This document shows, piece after piece, positions 10,376 through 18,988 of a DNA stretch of 29,210 nucleotides (position 1 is its first letter; each line of letters starts with the position of its first letter). The notes beneath the pieces were generated by a model. The model saw only the letters and a program-made list of their open reading frames with translations. It was not told the origin of the DNA and made no database searches. Origin of the DNA: Saccoglossus kowalevskii (lineage: Eukaryota; Hemichordata; Enteropneusta; Harrimaniidae); contig NW_003137828.1 of assembly GCF_000003605.2 (NCBI RefSeq), positions 555,824 through 585,033 of the forward strand, in the 5' to 3' direction. The position numbers were made by a program, and so were the translations under genes.

Positions 10376-13165
10376 ATGATGGATAGCATTGAGAAATACA
10401 CAAGTAGCTTGGCGAAAAATATCTCTAATTGTTGTCCAAATGCCACAAACGACAGAGAGGAAGTGTCAATAAAACTCATCTCGACGAACAAGAAAAAAAG
10501 TTCCGGGAACGAGGATGCAGGTCGCGAAATAGAACCGTATGCCATAAAACGGTATCGTCGTTTTTTGTCGTACAGTAACACGCGTTTCAACTATCATGGG
10601 GATTTAGAGTTGTGGGTGTGGGACACGACGTTTCAAGTTCATGCCAACATATTGAGAGAATGTTCCAGTTATTTCCGTGAACTATTGCACGACCATTGGT
10701 GTGGGATTCCGAATTCGTCTAATGTCCAATATATGATGGTCATTAGTGATTCGGCAATCACTCCGACCAACTTCAAGATAGTATTGGATTATTTATACTT
10801 CGGAAAACTCTGCGTAACTTTGGATAGCATTGAAGAAGCTTATCTTGCGATTGAGTTTCTGGACATTGAGGTTGAGGACGAGGATGTGGTGACGGACCTT
10901 TCTTTGAGTGGGATACATATGAACTTGACAGGGGAGGAACGCAACACTATTTTATATGAGACCAGTGCTACTGATTCGGATTCGGGAAAACAGTCAACGG
11001 ACAGAGAGGGCGCGTCAAGCGTGGAAGACGACGCGTCATCAGAAATGAATAATCCCACCACGGAGATAGGCTTTGATAGCGACAACGGCGAAGATTCTGC
11101 TATTTCAGTCGAAACACCTCGCACTAGAACTGGCAAAGATTTACTAGACTCGGGAAGTTTTTACAGTGATATGACTATGGATGGAATACACGACGATTTT
11201 CTGAGTTTAGAAGAGGCTAAATCAGATGATTTGACTTTAATGGGTGACATGACAAACTTGAGCGATGACGAACTTTCTGTTGGGACCATTCCATCAGAAG
11301 AGTTAGTTCAATTGGACTACACGGAGAAACGGGTTTCAGATGACGATTCGGTGACGAGGTCGGTTTCGAATCGCAGAACTCCGAGTATGATATTGGAGAC
11401 ACAGAGTATAGCAATACAAACAGACGATATCGAATATGAAAATACTATGAATAACAACTCATGGCATTCACGTGATCGATTAACCCCAATTTCATTGGCC
11501 GATAGTTTAGAGCGGGAAAATGGTTACGATACGGCAATGCAAATCACAAAGACTGAACTGCTACAATTAAAAAGTAGTTCGAACTTTTTGTCTAATACTT
11601 ATTCGAGAAGCACTGATTCGTTGCCTATATTTGATTACGATGAATCCGAAGATGAATACGAACTTGCTTTCGACGAACAAGTTGTAATCGAGCGAGGTGA
11701 TTTAGCGTCTGCACGATTTGACGGTAAAGAGGACTGCTTCGCACAGCTTGTGCGGTTTCTGCAAGTGGATTACCAAGTCGGTGGAAAAGGTGGTTCGCGA
11801 CCTTCCAGCCGTCCTTCCAGCCGATGCTCAAGCCGCTGTTCAAATAGGAGCGGGCGACGCAGGCGATTCAATATTTTTGGATTTGATGATTCCGAATATG
11901 GGAGCTTGTATAGCGAAGAGATGACACTCGAATGTCGGGACTCGAAATCGGTAGATCACAGAACCTCAACAGCAAATAAAGACACAGCTGTGTTAGCAGA
12001 GGAGAAAGAGAAAATCCTTGAAGAATTTTGTCAGTTCTTATGGACTGAGTATGACAATGTTTTGGAGGAGGGGGAGGATAAAATAGAAGAGCCCTCTCAA
12101 AATATGGATCACAACCTCGCCTTGTCAGCCGTCTTCATCCATGATCGTGGACCAGTCCTCTTCTCGTACGATATATCTGATCAGAAATGGAAAGAATTTA
12201 ACAGAGATTCGGGAATTTGGAGACTCCCTGGAAGTAGGTGGTTTTCCAACGACAAGACCGTGTACTGCTTGCGCTATCACGAAAGATCGCCGGTCTTTCA
12301 GCGACGACTTCTCGCCTATAACTGTAAGAAAGGCGAGTGGGAAAAATCAATCCCATCATTCATCACAACCTCCTCCCTTTCCGTTCTCGGAATGGTGGCC
12401 GACTCCGAGGATCGCATCTACGTCCTAGAAGGAGGGGTGACGGACTTCTTTCTGACTGTTCACCACTACGATCCAAATATCAGTCCATCGAGTTGGGATA
12501 TCAAGCTAGTTCCTCTAGAGCAGTTGTCAACAATTACCATGCAGGATAGAATGGGAATCGAGTCAGACTTAATACAGTTCAAAGATTCATGCATCTGCCG
12601 CGGAAGGATATATTTTTTGTACATCAAGTACAGAGACCCTGACATCTACTTGGGGTACTTGCAACCACCGAAGTCGAAAGAGGGGCAGTGGAATGCTAGA
12701 GAGGTGATGAAAATCAGCGCACACTACCTAAATGAATTATGGTTGCTCATCAGTGACGGTGAGAATTTGTTCGCGCTTCTGATCCACAGTCGGCGAATCG
12801 TACTGATGAAGATACTCCCGGAAACAGGGTCGCTTCTTCACGTCGCGGGCCTAAGCGAGCAAAGCGATATTTTCCCACTGGTAAAACTAACCGAAGGGAA
12901 GAAGTGGTCGACGACAGCCACATTGGTGAACGACCACGTCAACATTTGCAACTTCCCATCAAGTTTGAATATGTGTCGGTATGATCTTGAGGCGAACGAG
13001 TGGAGTTGTGTGCCGCTACCGGCTCAGAGTCATCGAAATCGGTGGGACAGTGTTAGTATGTTGTCATTAGACCTGTCCACACTGCCGGAAGTATTCGCCA
13101 GCACTGAGAGAATCCGTAACGACGCTCTTGGTGGAGGCATGTGGTTATACTCTGGCACCCATTAG
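10376..13165 (+). CDS. BTB/POZ protein with acidic linker and Kelch-like C-terminus
   Basis: The frame is open from an ATG at 10238 (975 codons). I prefer the paired ATGs at 10376/10379: the second has A at -3 and G at +4, and a splice-acceptor-like tract precedes them. Residue numbers below count from 10238. The BTB domain spans about 120-212 (GDLELWVWDTTFQVHANILR; later FKIVLDYLYFGKL). Next comes a long disordered D/E/S/T-rich linker (about 213-490) with DSGKQS (248-253) and DSGSFYS (304-310). A helical segment follows (497-514), then an RPSS/RCSS-repeat basic stretch (521-543), a second similar helix (590-610) and a Kelch-like region (about 625-975) with recurring Y...W strands (SYDISDQKW, AYNCKKGEW, HYDPNISPSSW, RYDLEANEW) but almost no GG doublets. 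BTB-Kelch proteins usually recruit substrates to Cullin-3 ligases. Here the phi-x-E position in the BTB appears to read W-C-G, so Cul3 binding is doubtful. All coding sequence is in one exon. I cannot assign an orthologue. Confidence 0.93.
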   Translation: MMDSIEKYTSSLAKNISNCCPNATNDREEVSIKLISTNKKKSSGNEDAGREIEPYAIKRYRRFLSYSNTRFNYHGDLELWVWDTTFQVHANILRECSSYFRELLHDHWCGIPNSSNVQYMMVISDSAITPTNFKIVLDYLYFGKLCVTLDSIEEAYLAIEFLDIEVEDEDVVTDLSLSGIHMNLTGEERNTILYETSATDSDSGKQSTDREGASSVEDDASSEMNNPTTEIGFDSDNGEDSAISVETPRTRTGKDLLDSGSFYSDMTMDGIHDDFLSLEEAKSDDLTLMGDMTNLSDDELSVGTIPSEELVQLDYTEKRVSDDDSVTRSVSNRRTPSMILETQSIAIQTDDIEYENTMNNNSWHSRDRLTPISLADSLERENGYDTAMQITKTELLQLKSSSNFLSNTYSRSTDSLPIFDYDESEDEYELAFDEQVVIERGDLASARFDGKEDCFAQLVRFLQVDYQVGGKGGSRPSSRPSSRCSSRCSNRSGRRRRFNIFGFDDSEYGSLYSEEMTLECRDSKSVDHRTSTANKDTAVLAEEKEKILEEFCQFLWTEYDNVLEEGEDKIEEPSQNMDHNLALSAVFIHDRGPVLFSYDISDQKWKEFNRDSGIWRLPGSRWFSNDKTVYCLRYHERSPVFQRRLLAYNCKKGEWEKSIPSFITTSSLSVLGMVADSEDRIYVLEGGVTDFFLTVHHYDPNISPSSWDIKLVPLEQLSTITMQDRMGIESDLIQFKDSCICRGRIYFLYIKYRDPDIYLGYLQPPKSKEGQWNAREVMKISAHYLNELWLLISDGENLFALLIHSRRIVLMKILPETGSLLHVAGLSEQSDIFPLVKLTEGKKWSTTATLVNDHVNICNFPSSLNMCRYDLEANEWSCVPLPAQSHRNRWDSVSMLSLDLSTLPEVFASTERIRNDALGGGMWLYSGTH

Positions 13166-13830
13166 TATGAATCATTTATCCTTTCATCTCCAATAGATCT
13201 GATATATTTACTTCCCGCCAATTTACAGAAGCCTGGTGTACCTTACGAATGACCACGTGACCAAACGCAGTTGCCGATTCAAACATTACTACTTTTACCC
13301 ACCAATGTTATTTTGTACTCCACTGAAACGCCTCGGCGCTAGAGGGCGCGACTTACAAAAATGTGTAATATAATTCTAATGTTCATGCACTAACTACAGT
13401 CTCAGGGAATAATTGTTTCTGGTCATAATCTGTATATTGTTTCCACGTTGCAAGGATATAAATTGAATAGTTTAGTACTTATTTCTTATAAGTTTACACA
13501 CACAAATACATGAGTTATTTTGCCTTTGAGATTTGGAAACACGCAATTTTCACTGTCTTACGTAACATTATTGTATATAATATTTATTTATATATTCATT
13601 TACATTTTGATATTTACCATATATTAATTGGGATTGCGACCTCTACGACCGATTGTAACTGTCTATGAGGGCGCAATTCACAGTGACAGTGTCAGATTGC
13701 CATGTTTACTGAAATAGTAACTATAGATTACCATGATATACCTAGCTATTGTAGACTTGGCAAATTAATTTAACTGAAACGGTCAGTCAGGTATTAAAGG
13801 TGCAATCTGGACTAGCATATATATATATAA
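13166..13830 (+). other. Likely 3' UTR and downstream flank of the BTB gene
   Basis: After the TAG stop the DNA becomes AT-rich. Four ATTTA pentamers cluster at 13582-13616, resembling an AU-rich instability element. No AATAAA follows closely. The best poly(A)-signal variant I see is ATTAAA at 13793-13798, which would give a 3' UTR of about 650 bases. A short (AT)n run lies near 13818-13828. Confidence 0.45.
13334..13350 (+). promoter_or_regulatory. CTCF-like site
   Basis: CGGCGCTAGAGGGCGCG matches the AG-A/G-GGGCGC core of the bilaterian CTCF motif. It lies about 170 bp downstream of the BTB gene's stop codon in otherwise AT-rich DNA. Occupancy is unproven. Confidence 0.35.
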
Positions 13831-13884
13831 ATGCTGCTTTTGCACGAAGCCAAGCAGTATCCATTAGATGAAAAATCAAAACTA

Positions 13885-14094
13885 CTAATACGCATGCGCA
13901 GAGAATGTTATTGTACGTACCAAAATAAGCAGTGCACATGCGTATTAGAGAATGTCATTGTTATATCGATCGAATACTCAGAAACTGTTTCTCACATTCA
14001 TTGTTTTCATGTCATGAAGAATCATGTCTTGTATCATTTTCATCAATATACGAAAATGCTGAAAATGACATACACATGTATTGCATTTTCAGCA
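13885..14094. repeat. Pair of adjacent hairpins
   Basis: The first hairpin has 16-bp arms (13885-13900 and 13933-13948, CTAATACGCATGCGCA-type, one mismatch) around a 32-base loop. The second has perfect 11-bp arms TGCTGAAAATG / CATTTTCAGCA (14057-14067 and 14084-14094) around a 16-base loop. The first arm contains an NRF1-like GCATGCGC core. A 107-codon open frame (13831-14154) crosses both hairpins but has no recognisable domain, and I do not call it a gene. Confidence 0.7.
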
Positions 14095-15604
14095 CATGTT
14101 GTTCACGATAATATTTCAGTAATTATAAAAAATTGTATACAAATTAATGCTTGAGAAACCCATACATTTTATTCACTTATCGAGAGCGCCACCAACGCCA
14201 CATATTATAAAAAGGCACACACAGTGTTACATTGTTTTTAATATAATTTATTTGTGCAGTACACGTCACGTTGTATGTGAGCACGGAGTGGGTTACTGAC
14301 ATAATAATTTGCATATATTGTATCAGATAGGCCAGATATGTATGTATCAGAAATTAATATTCAACATCCCTGCCTATCATCGCATAAACTGTGTTTTCAT
14401 AAATTGTTTCATCTTTTTAATCTTGACCAAATTTACTTTTGTAAGAGCACATGTTGATTTGTCACGTGACACGGCATATATTGATGACAATACTTGAAAA
14501 TACTGGGTCGAATGAACAGTATTACAGGGATTACAAAGTACAGCTCACACCCTTTGACCTTTTAAAAAAGACCGGTTTCCATCGCTTATACCTACAGCCT
14601 TTGCATCTACGTGCCCATTCAGATGCAGCGCTGGAGTAGAGTATTTTGGAACAGCAAAGGTCACTGACCATAAATGTCCTTTCGGGAATAAACCACGTGG
14701 AAATTAGATCGGGTCATTAAGAGTATCAATAATATTGTTCAGCGCAATGTGTTGTGTTGCCTACGTGATAAGCAGTACAACAAATATTTCTTTACAAATC
14801 ATATTATTAACGCTGCACTAGCTGGCATCAAAAGGCAAACTACTCCATTAACGCTGACACTGCAGTACGCGTTTGATTGCCTCCTTGGGTTTTATAGGAA
14901 GTTCGTTTCACTTACTTGTTTTTAACACAATATAACGCTATTAAATTAATGTTCCTGATTTCTATTTACCATATTATATATTTAGTACTTTATTTCATGC
15001 TACGAGGAATCAGGATACTGAGTAAAAGTCACTTACTGTGCAGGGTCGGGGACTTACAACGATTCATTTTCACATTGTATTGTATTGTATTCTTGTAACA
15101 TTAATTTGACACCATATAGCCTTAGAAACACTGTTCTCATCGAAGAACTGCATTGCGTGAATAATACTAATTTTAACAACTTTATTTACTGCATTGATAC
15201 TGAATTTAAATTTTAATTAACTCGCCTCAAACTCGTATATTCCGAAGTAGATTAATTAACTGCCTATATTACCATAACAGACACTGTGATACCGGGTTTG
15301 GCAAGCAAAATACGGTGGACCACACACAAAATGTCAGTAAGCACATTATATACTCAGGTTCTCTCTTACCCATTTGCTATTGTAGCTACCGAACGGTTCG
15401 ATGCCAACACAATTATACATAGTGTCCTTGACACTCGAAACCATAACAGCATACTACTAATTCAGGGATTCAGTAACTTTGTATTTACAGGATATCAGAT
15501 ATGTATGTTATTCATCATGACTATTAAATGACATTGAACACATTTGATATTATGATATTTTGTTCACTTTGCTTGACCACAATTGTTGGCAGAACGTACA
15601 CGCG
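14095..15604. other. Gene-free interval
   Basis: No gene is recognised. The open frames at 14309-14639, 14916-15098 and 15286-15531 are short and lack domains. Motifs include TATAAAAA (14206-14213), a perfect GTCACGTGAC E-box palindrome (14461-14470) and an IR1 nuclear-receptor-like site. None can be tied to a transcript. Confidence 0.6.
14658..14670. promoter_or_regulatory. IR1 nuclear-receptor-like site
   Basis: AGGTCA, C, TGACCA forms an inverted repeat with a one-base spacer, the arrangement used by ecdysone-receptor and FXR-type heterodimers. It is seen in the sequence; binding is only inferred. Confidence 0.3.
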
Positions 15605-15770
15605 TTAAAACGGGAGGGGGTGTCACCTGCGCATGCATCAGGTGGCCGTAGCGTTTCATTGTTTACAAATAAGCGTCTACCCATGAGCCTTTGCGTTTTT
15701 AGCGTGTGTTGTTATCGTCGCTTGGGACTCAATTCCCGCGCGCGCGCAGGTGACGACCCTCCCGCTTTAA
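15605..15770 (+). mobile_element. TTAA-flanked MITE, copy A
   Basis: This 166-bp element is bounded by TTAA on both sides. Its terminal inverted repeats of about 24 bp share CGGGAGGG and GTCACCTGCGC at the left and the complement at the right (GCGCAGGTGACG...CCCTCCCGCT). The reverse complement of 17323-17487 aligns along its full length at roughly 85% identity by eye, including the internal phrases AGCGTCTACCCATGA and CGCTTGGGACTCAATTCCCG. It has no coding capacity of its own. A TTAA target is piggyBac-like, but the AGCGGG tips are not the usual piggyBac CCC ends, so the superfamily is open. Confidence 0.85.
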
Positions 15771-16536
15771 GTATACTTCAAGTATAAGTATCTAAGGAGA
15801 AATCACGAAATGTTGCTAGGTTATTTCCCGGGACTGGATATTTTATATTTTCGAGAACAGTCCTGGAGTACCTGACTATTTTTTTAGATTATGATCGTAC
15901 CTTATTCATTCATTGTTTATATTCTATTTTCAATTCAAACTTAACAACTCTATTAGCCTGGAATCCAGTCATTCTGAGTACACTCAAGAATGACCTGGTG
16001 AATCGCTATACAGCTATGTGACCGGCACAGAATTGTGTGTCATCACTGAATGAGTGTATCCATGACTTCAGTACATTACCATGGAAATACGCATGCGCAA
16101 ATCGAACTTCAAGTAAGGCCCACCCATAATACTTGAGACCAATTCACTAGTCTATTACTCCATATAATGACTTATATATCACGACTGGATAGTGCCTGTC
16201 AGTAATCTGAATGTCTACTAATACGTGTCGGAATGAATGGTGTATCCTATGCTCGATTAGGAGTTTGTTTTTGTTGAGGGGCACACAATGTTTGGAGTTA
16301 TGAAGTTAAAATCGCAAAATATAGTGACATGAAGGGTATATGAACGGATCAGTGTTCATGCTCGGAGGTTGCTTGGATCCAACTTATTTTGAAACGGGGG
16401 CGGGACACTCTACACCTATTTTGACCGCTTACATATTTGTTTCTAATTTTTCACAACAAATAAATACGGTGTTGTGTAATGTGTTCGGTGCTTTTACCAC
16501 GCATGTATGACTAAAATCCATGAGATCAAACATATT
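15771..16536. other. Gene-free interval
   Basis: No gene is seen. A compact imperfect hairpin lies at 15965-15998. An AATACGCATGCGCA phrase near 16088-16101 repeats the arm of the hairpin at 13885 and carries an NRF1-like core. A GC box (GGGGGCGGGAC) is at 16396-16406. Confidence 0.6.
15965..15998. repeat. Compact imperfect palindrome
   Basis: The sequence can pair almost end to end: CCAG, TCATTC and TGAGT on the left match ACTCA, GAATGA and CTGG on the right. There are two one-base bulges and a very tight loop at AC. It could extrude as a cruciform; no function is assigned. Confidence 0.7.
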
Positions 16537-16836
16537 TCATCTATATAAGAGTTCAAAGCTCTGCAAACAATTCAGATTCCTTGCCATCTGAGTTACAGTT
16601 AATAAATCAGAGACAACAGCTGCTACGGGATCAATTACGTTCACCCAGAGGACGATGTCCCAGGCACTGTTTAATATGAAGTAAACCGCATAGAACACGC
16701 TTAAACGATCACACAGGTGGCCCATGACGTGAGCAATGTAGATCACCAAGCGGTACTTAATCCCGATTGTTGTTGTTTTTCCTCCAATTATTGTTGTCTT
16801 ACGCTGTAAATCGGCAATAGAGCTATTGATACCATA
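16537..16836 (-). CDS. Possible exon or fragment of a multi-pass membrane protein
   Basis: The minus strand is open for 99 codons between stops. By my count about 57% of codons in the middle end in G or C, well above the AT-rich background, which suggests present or former coding use. After a basic segment (DLQRKTT) come hydrophobic stretches (YRLVIYIAHVMGHL; VFYAVYFILNSAWDIVLWV) ending in NVIDPVAAVVSD. A basic loop, two helices and an N-x-x-DP motif would suit the TM6-TM7 end of a rhodopsin-type GPCR, but this is a guess from pattern. There is no in-frame ATG before the hydrophobic part, and the region just upstream on this strand is LINE-derived. It may therefore be a terminal exon or a truncated pseudogene. 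Confidence 0.35.
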   Translation of the reverse strand, partial: YGINSSIADLQRKTTIIGGKTTTIGIKYRLVIYIAHVMGHLCDRLSVFYAVYFILNSAWDIVLWVNVIDPVAAVVSDLLTVTQMARNLNCLQSFELLYR

Positions 16837-16901
16837 TTAGCAATACTAGTATAGTGAACGAGATATCAGTAAGAATAAACAAATCAGGTATAATTTGCAA
16901 T

Positions 16902-17540
16902 GAAATTTTAAATACTATAGCTATAGACAATCTTGCCAAATGGACATATTCATTCGTCTAATCAGTTTTGGTTTCGTAAAAATCATAGAAAAACTGATAG
17001 CATTTTTATTGTAACATCATTGATAAACAAACTTCTAAATTCGGCTGCGTTGTTTATTTCAAGAACGCGTTTGACAGTATTGAGAGACAAGGTCATTTAG
17101 ACAAACAATAGGAGTTAAGAATAAATTGTACTCAAATATACAAAGTTTGTATTTGTCGACAAATCGCACTACCAAGTGCGGTTTCACAAACTGTTTTTAA
17201 ATCAACTTGTAGGGTTATACAGAGATTTAATATGAGTCATATCACAGGCATTTAATATTTTCGTAAACAATATCCTAGACACTGACAAGTAGTACAATAC
17301 TGTTCAATTAGATAATATAAACTTAAAGCGGGAGGGTCTTCACCTGCGCACGCGCGGGAATTGAGTCCCAAGCGATCATAACAGCACATGCTAAGAACGC
17401 AAAGGTTCATGGGTAGACGCTTTTTCGTAAACAATGACACGCTATGGCCACTTGACGCATGCGTAGGTGACGACTCCTCCGCTTTAAATTGTTGCGGATG
17501 ATTAAGTTTTTTTTCATAGCTTCTGATGGGTCACTGACAA
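16902..17540 (+). pseudogene. Decayed non-LTR retrotransposon reverse transcriptase
   Basis: Translation in shifting frames recovers the ordered landmarks of a LINE reverse transcriptase. These are ILN...NLAKW (from 16905), NQFWFRKNHRKTDSIF with TSLINKLLN (from 16960), motif A as VVYFKNAFDSI (17049-17081), GVKNKLYSNIQSLYLSTN with TKCGFTNCF (from 17111), QAFNIFVNNILD (from 17245), and finally VADD-x-VFFS (from 17491), the motif C region. At least three frame changes and several stops are needed. The catalytic aspartate of motif A is tyrosine (TAT, 17055-17057). A MITE (17323-17487) splits it just before motif C. It is clearly dead; the clade is not assigned. No endonuclease domain or 3' end is seen attached. 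Confidence 0.8.
17323..17487 (-). mobile_element. TTAA-flanked MITE, copy B, inside a LINE remnant
   Basis: This 165-bp copy is inverted relative to the one at 15605-15770. It runs from TTAA-AGCGGGAGGGTC to CCTCCGCT-TTAA. Removing it and one TTAA joins the LINE reading as ...AATATAAAC-TTAA-ATTGTT..., directly before the GCG GAT GAT codons of the ADD motif. This gives an independent view of the empty site and supports a TTAA target (TA cannot be excluded, being nested within it). The two copies are 1,552 bp apart. Confidence 0.87.
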
Positions 17541-18752
17541 GTCGAGGTACTCTCATCCTTACCATCTCAAATATGAACAGCAAAATAAAGCTGTCTTTTG
17601 CAGTTTTTATTAATTTCTAAATTCGAAACATTGTACCGTAAATTGTGTAATCAATATTTAACTGTTCTTATCAGAGTGCAGAGTTGAGACGTTATTCAAT
17701 CATTGTTATAATTTACATTAATTTAAAGTAATTTTACTGTAAAAAACTCCCAAGGATACTGTAAACTCATACTGATGAATTGTTCAATAATAATCAAGGG
17801 AATGACATCACGCAGGGGAGACTGCTATTCCTCTTACATTTCTATCAATACGTGCATTACGTAACTTGTTATCGACTTCCAGAATTGGGTCACGAATGAA
17901 CTTGCCAACTTGAACATAATTGATCACTAAAAGGCACGAATCTTTATTATATAAGTAAATGTGCTTGTGAAAAATATAATTCATCTTCTTAAATAAGCAC
18001 GGGAAACAGATGTTTAAAGTTGGTGATAGAGTAACTAAAATAAGTCAACATTGGGATGCAGATGTGTTTTCAGTCACGTTCCGATTCAATCTGGATTTAT
18101 TCTGATGACTGCTTTTGAAACACACTGAACATGGATTTGAGAGTATTTCCTTCATTTTATTTGAATTATTGCATGTGTGTTTATATTTAATAAGGCATGC
18201 AATTTTGGGACCAGTCAAAAATCTAATTGTACTATAATCATTCATCGCAGCTCCTATATAATATCACATTATAATATCTTGTCTTGTGTTGTGGTCGTTT
18301 GTTTTGTATTTCGGTTTTTTTGATAACTAAAGTGTGGTATTTGTAATCGATAACTAGAAATGGGTATGTCCTATCGGAATGCGCGTAATGTTATACCTCT
18401 GTGTTGTGACATTTATCCAGGGGAGGCGTTAAGCGCATTGAACCCCATTGACCTGGTTAACCCCTTATCCGGGGATTATCATCCCGGACATTGACAAGTC
18501 ACACCAATTTAGGTACTCCCACTGCATTACAGCTGTGACGGCAATTTATATTTCGTCTTAGTGACATTTTAACTATCAGTACACATAACACGTAACTCAT
18601 TGTTACAATGGATAGTATCGAAATAGAGCCCCATTCACAACTTCTGGAGATCATTGCATCATTTCCGGCCTTATGTACAAAGAATGTTACAAAAATAATA
18701 AGTACAAGAAGTGCTAGTAAAGATTACAAAAGAAAAGAAAAACACATTTTAT
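17541..18752. other. Gene-free interval between LINE remnants
   Basis: No gene is recognised. A minus-strand frame at 18045-18245 lacks motifs. A short GC-rich island near 18418-18490 contains the inverted TCCGGG/CCCGGA phrase around GATTATCAT. The stretch from about 18640 to 18752 is probably the 3' untranslated part of the minus-strand LINE whose stop codon is at 18753-18755; it contains AAGGCCGGAAATGA on that strand. Confidence 0.55.
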
Positions 18753-18988
18753 TTAAATACTATCTCGTATAGTATATGCCTGTATTAAATAGCATGCTAT
18801 GTTTCTCTGTAAATGTTTGTTATTTGTTTTCATTAAGTTATTAAATTTAATTGGATCTTCGTAAGTATAATAATAAGCTGGTAAGTATGTTGCCCTTATG
18901 TCAGAATAAAGTGGACAGCATAACAGGAAATGAAACTCGTCTTCAACGATATCACGACAAAAATTACACTATCGTTCATTTCTAGAAA
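18753..18988 (-). pseudogene. LINE C-terminal (CCHC-like) remnant
   Basis: Read on the minus strand, the last part of a non-LTR retrotransposon ORF is visible. RNER-stop-CNFC is followed by DIVEDEFHFLLCCPLYSDIR, then ATYLPAYYYTYEDPIKFNNL, and the frame ends in QAYTIRDSI and TAA at 18753-18755. CxxC, then H, then C after four residues (CNFC...H-FLLC-C) is the pattern at the C-terminus of many LINE proteins, usually as ED-E-x-HFL-x-x-CP. One stop codon (TAG) interrupts the frame just before CNFC. The upstream end coincides with the first unit of the 31-bp minisatellite, so the rest of the element is missing or displaced. It is a separate insertion from the plus-strand remnant at 16902-17540. 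Confidence 0.8.

Noticed and set aside
10360..12549. Other frames inside the BTB gene on both strands (for example 10840-11136 minus, 11718-11924 plus, 12141-12549 plus).
   Set aside because: They are shadows of the long BTB coding frame and show no independent motifs.
15641..17440. Matching peptides from two open frames (plus 15560-15787, minus 17252-17440) sharing KRLPM and LGLNSRA phrases, as if a conserved small protein.
   Set aside because: Both frames lie across the two MITE copies. The shared residues follow from DNA identity of the repeat, and the frames extend into unrelated flanks.
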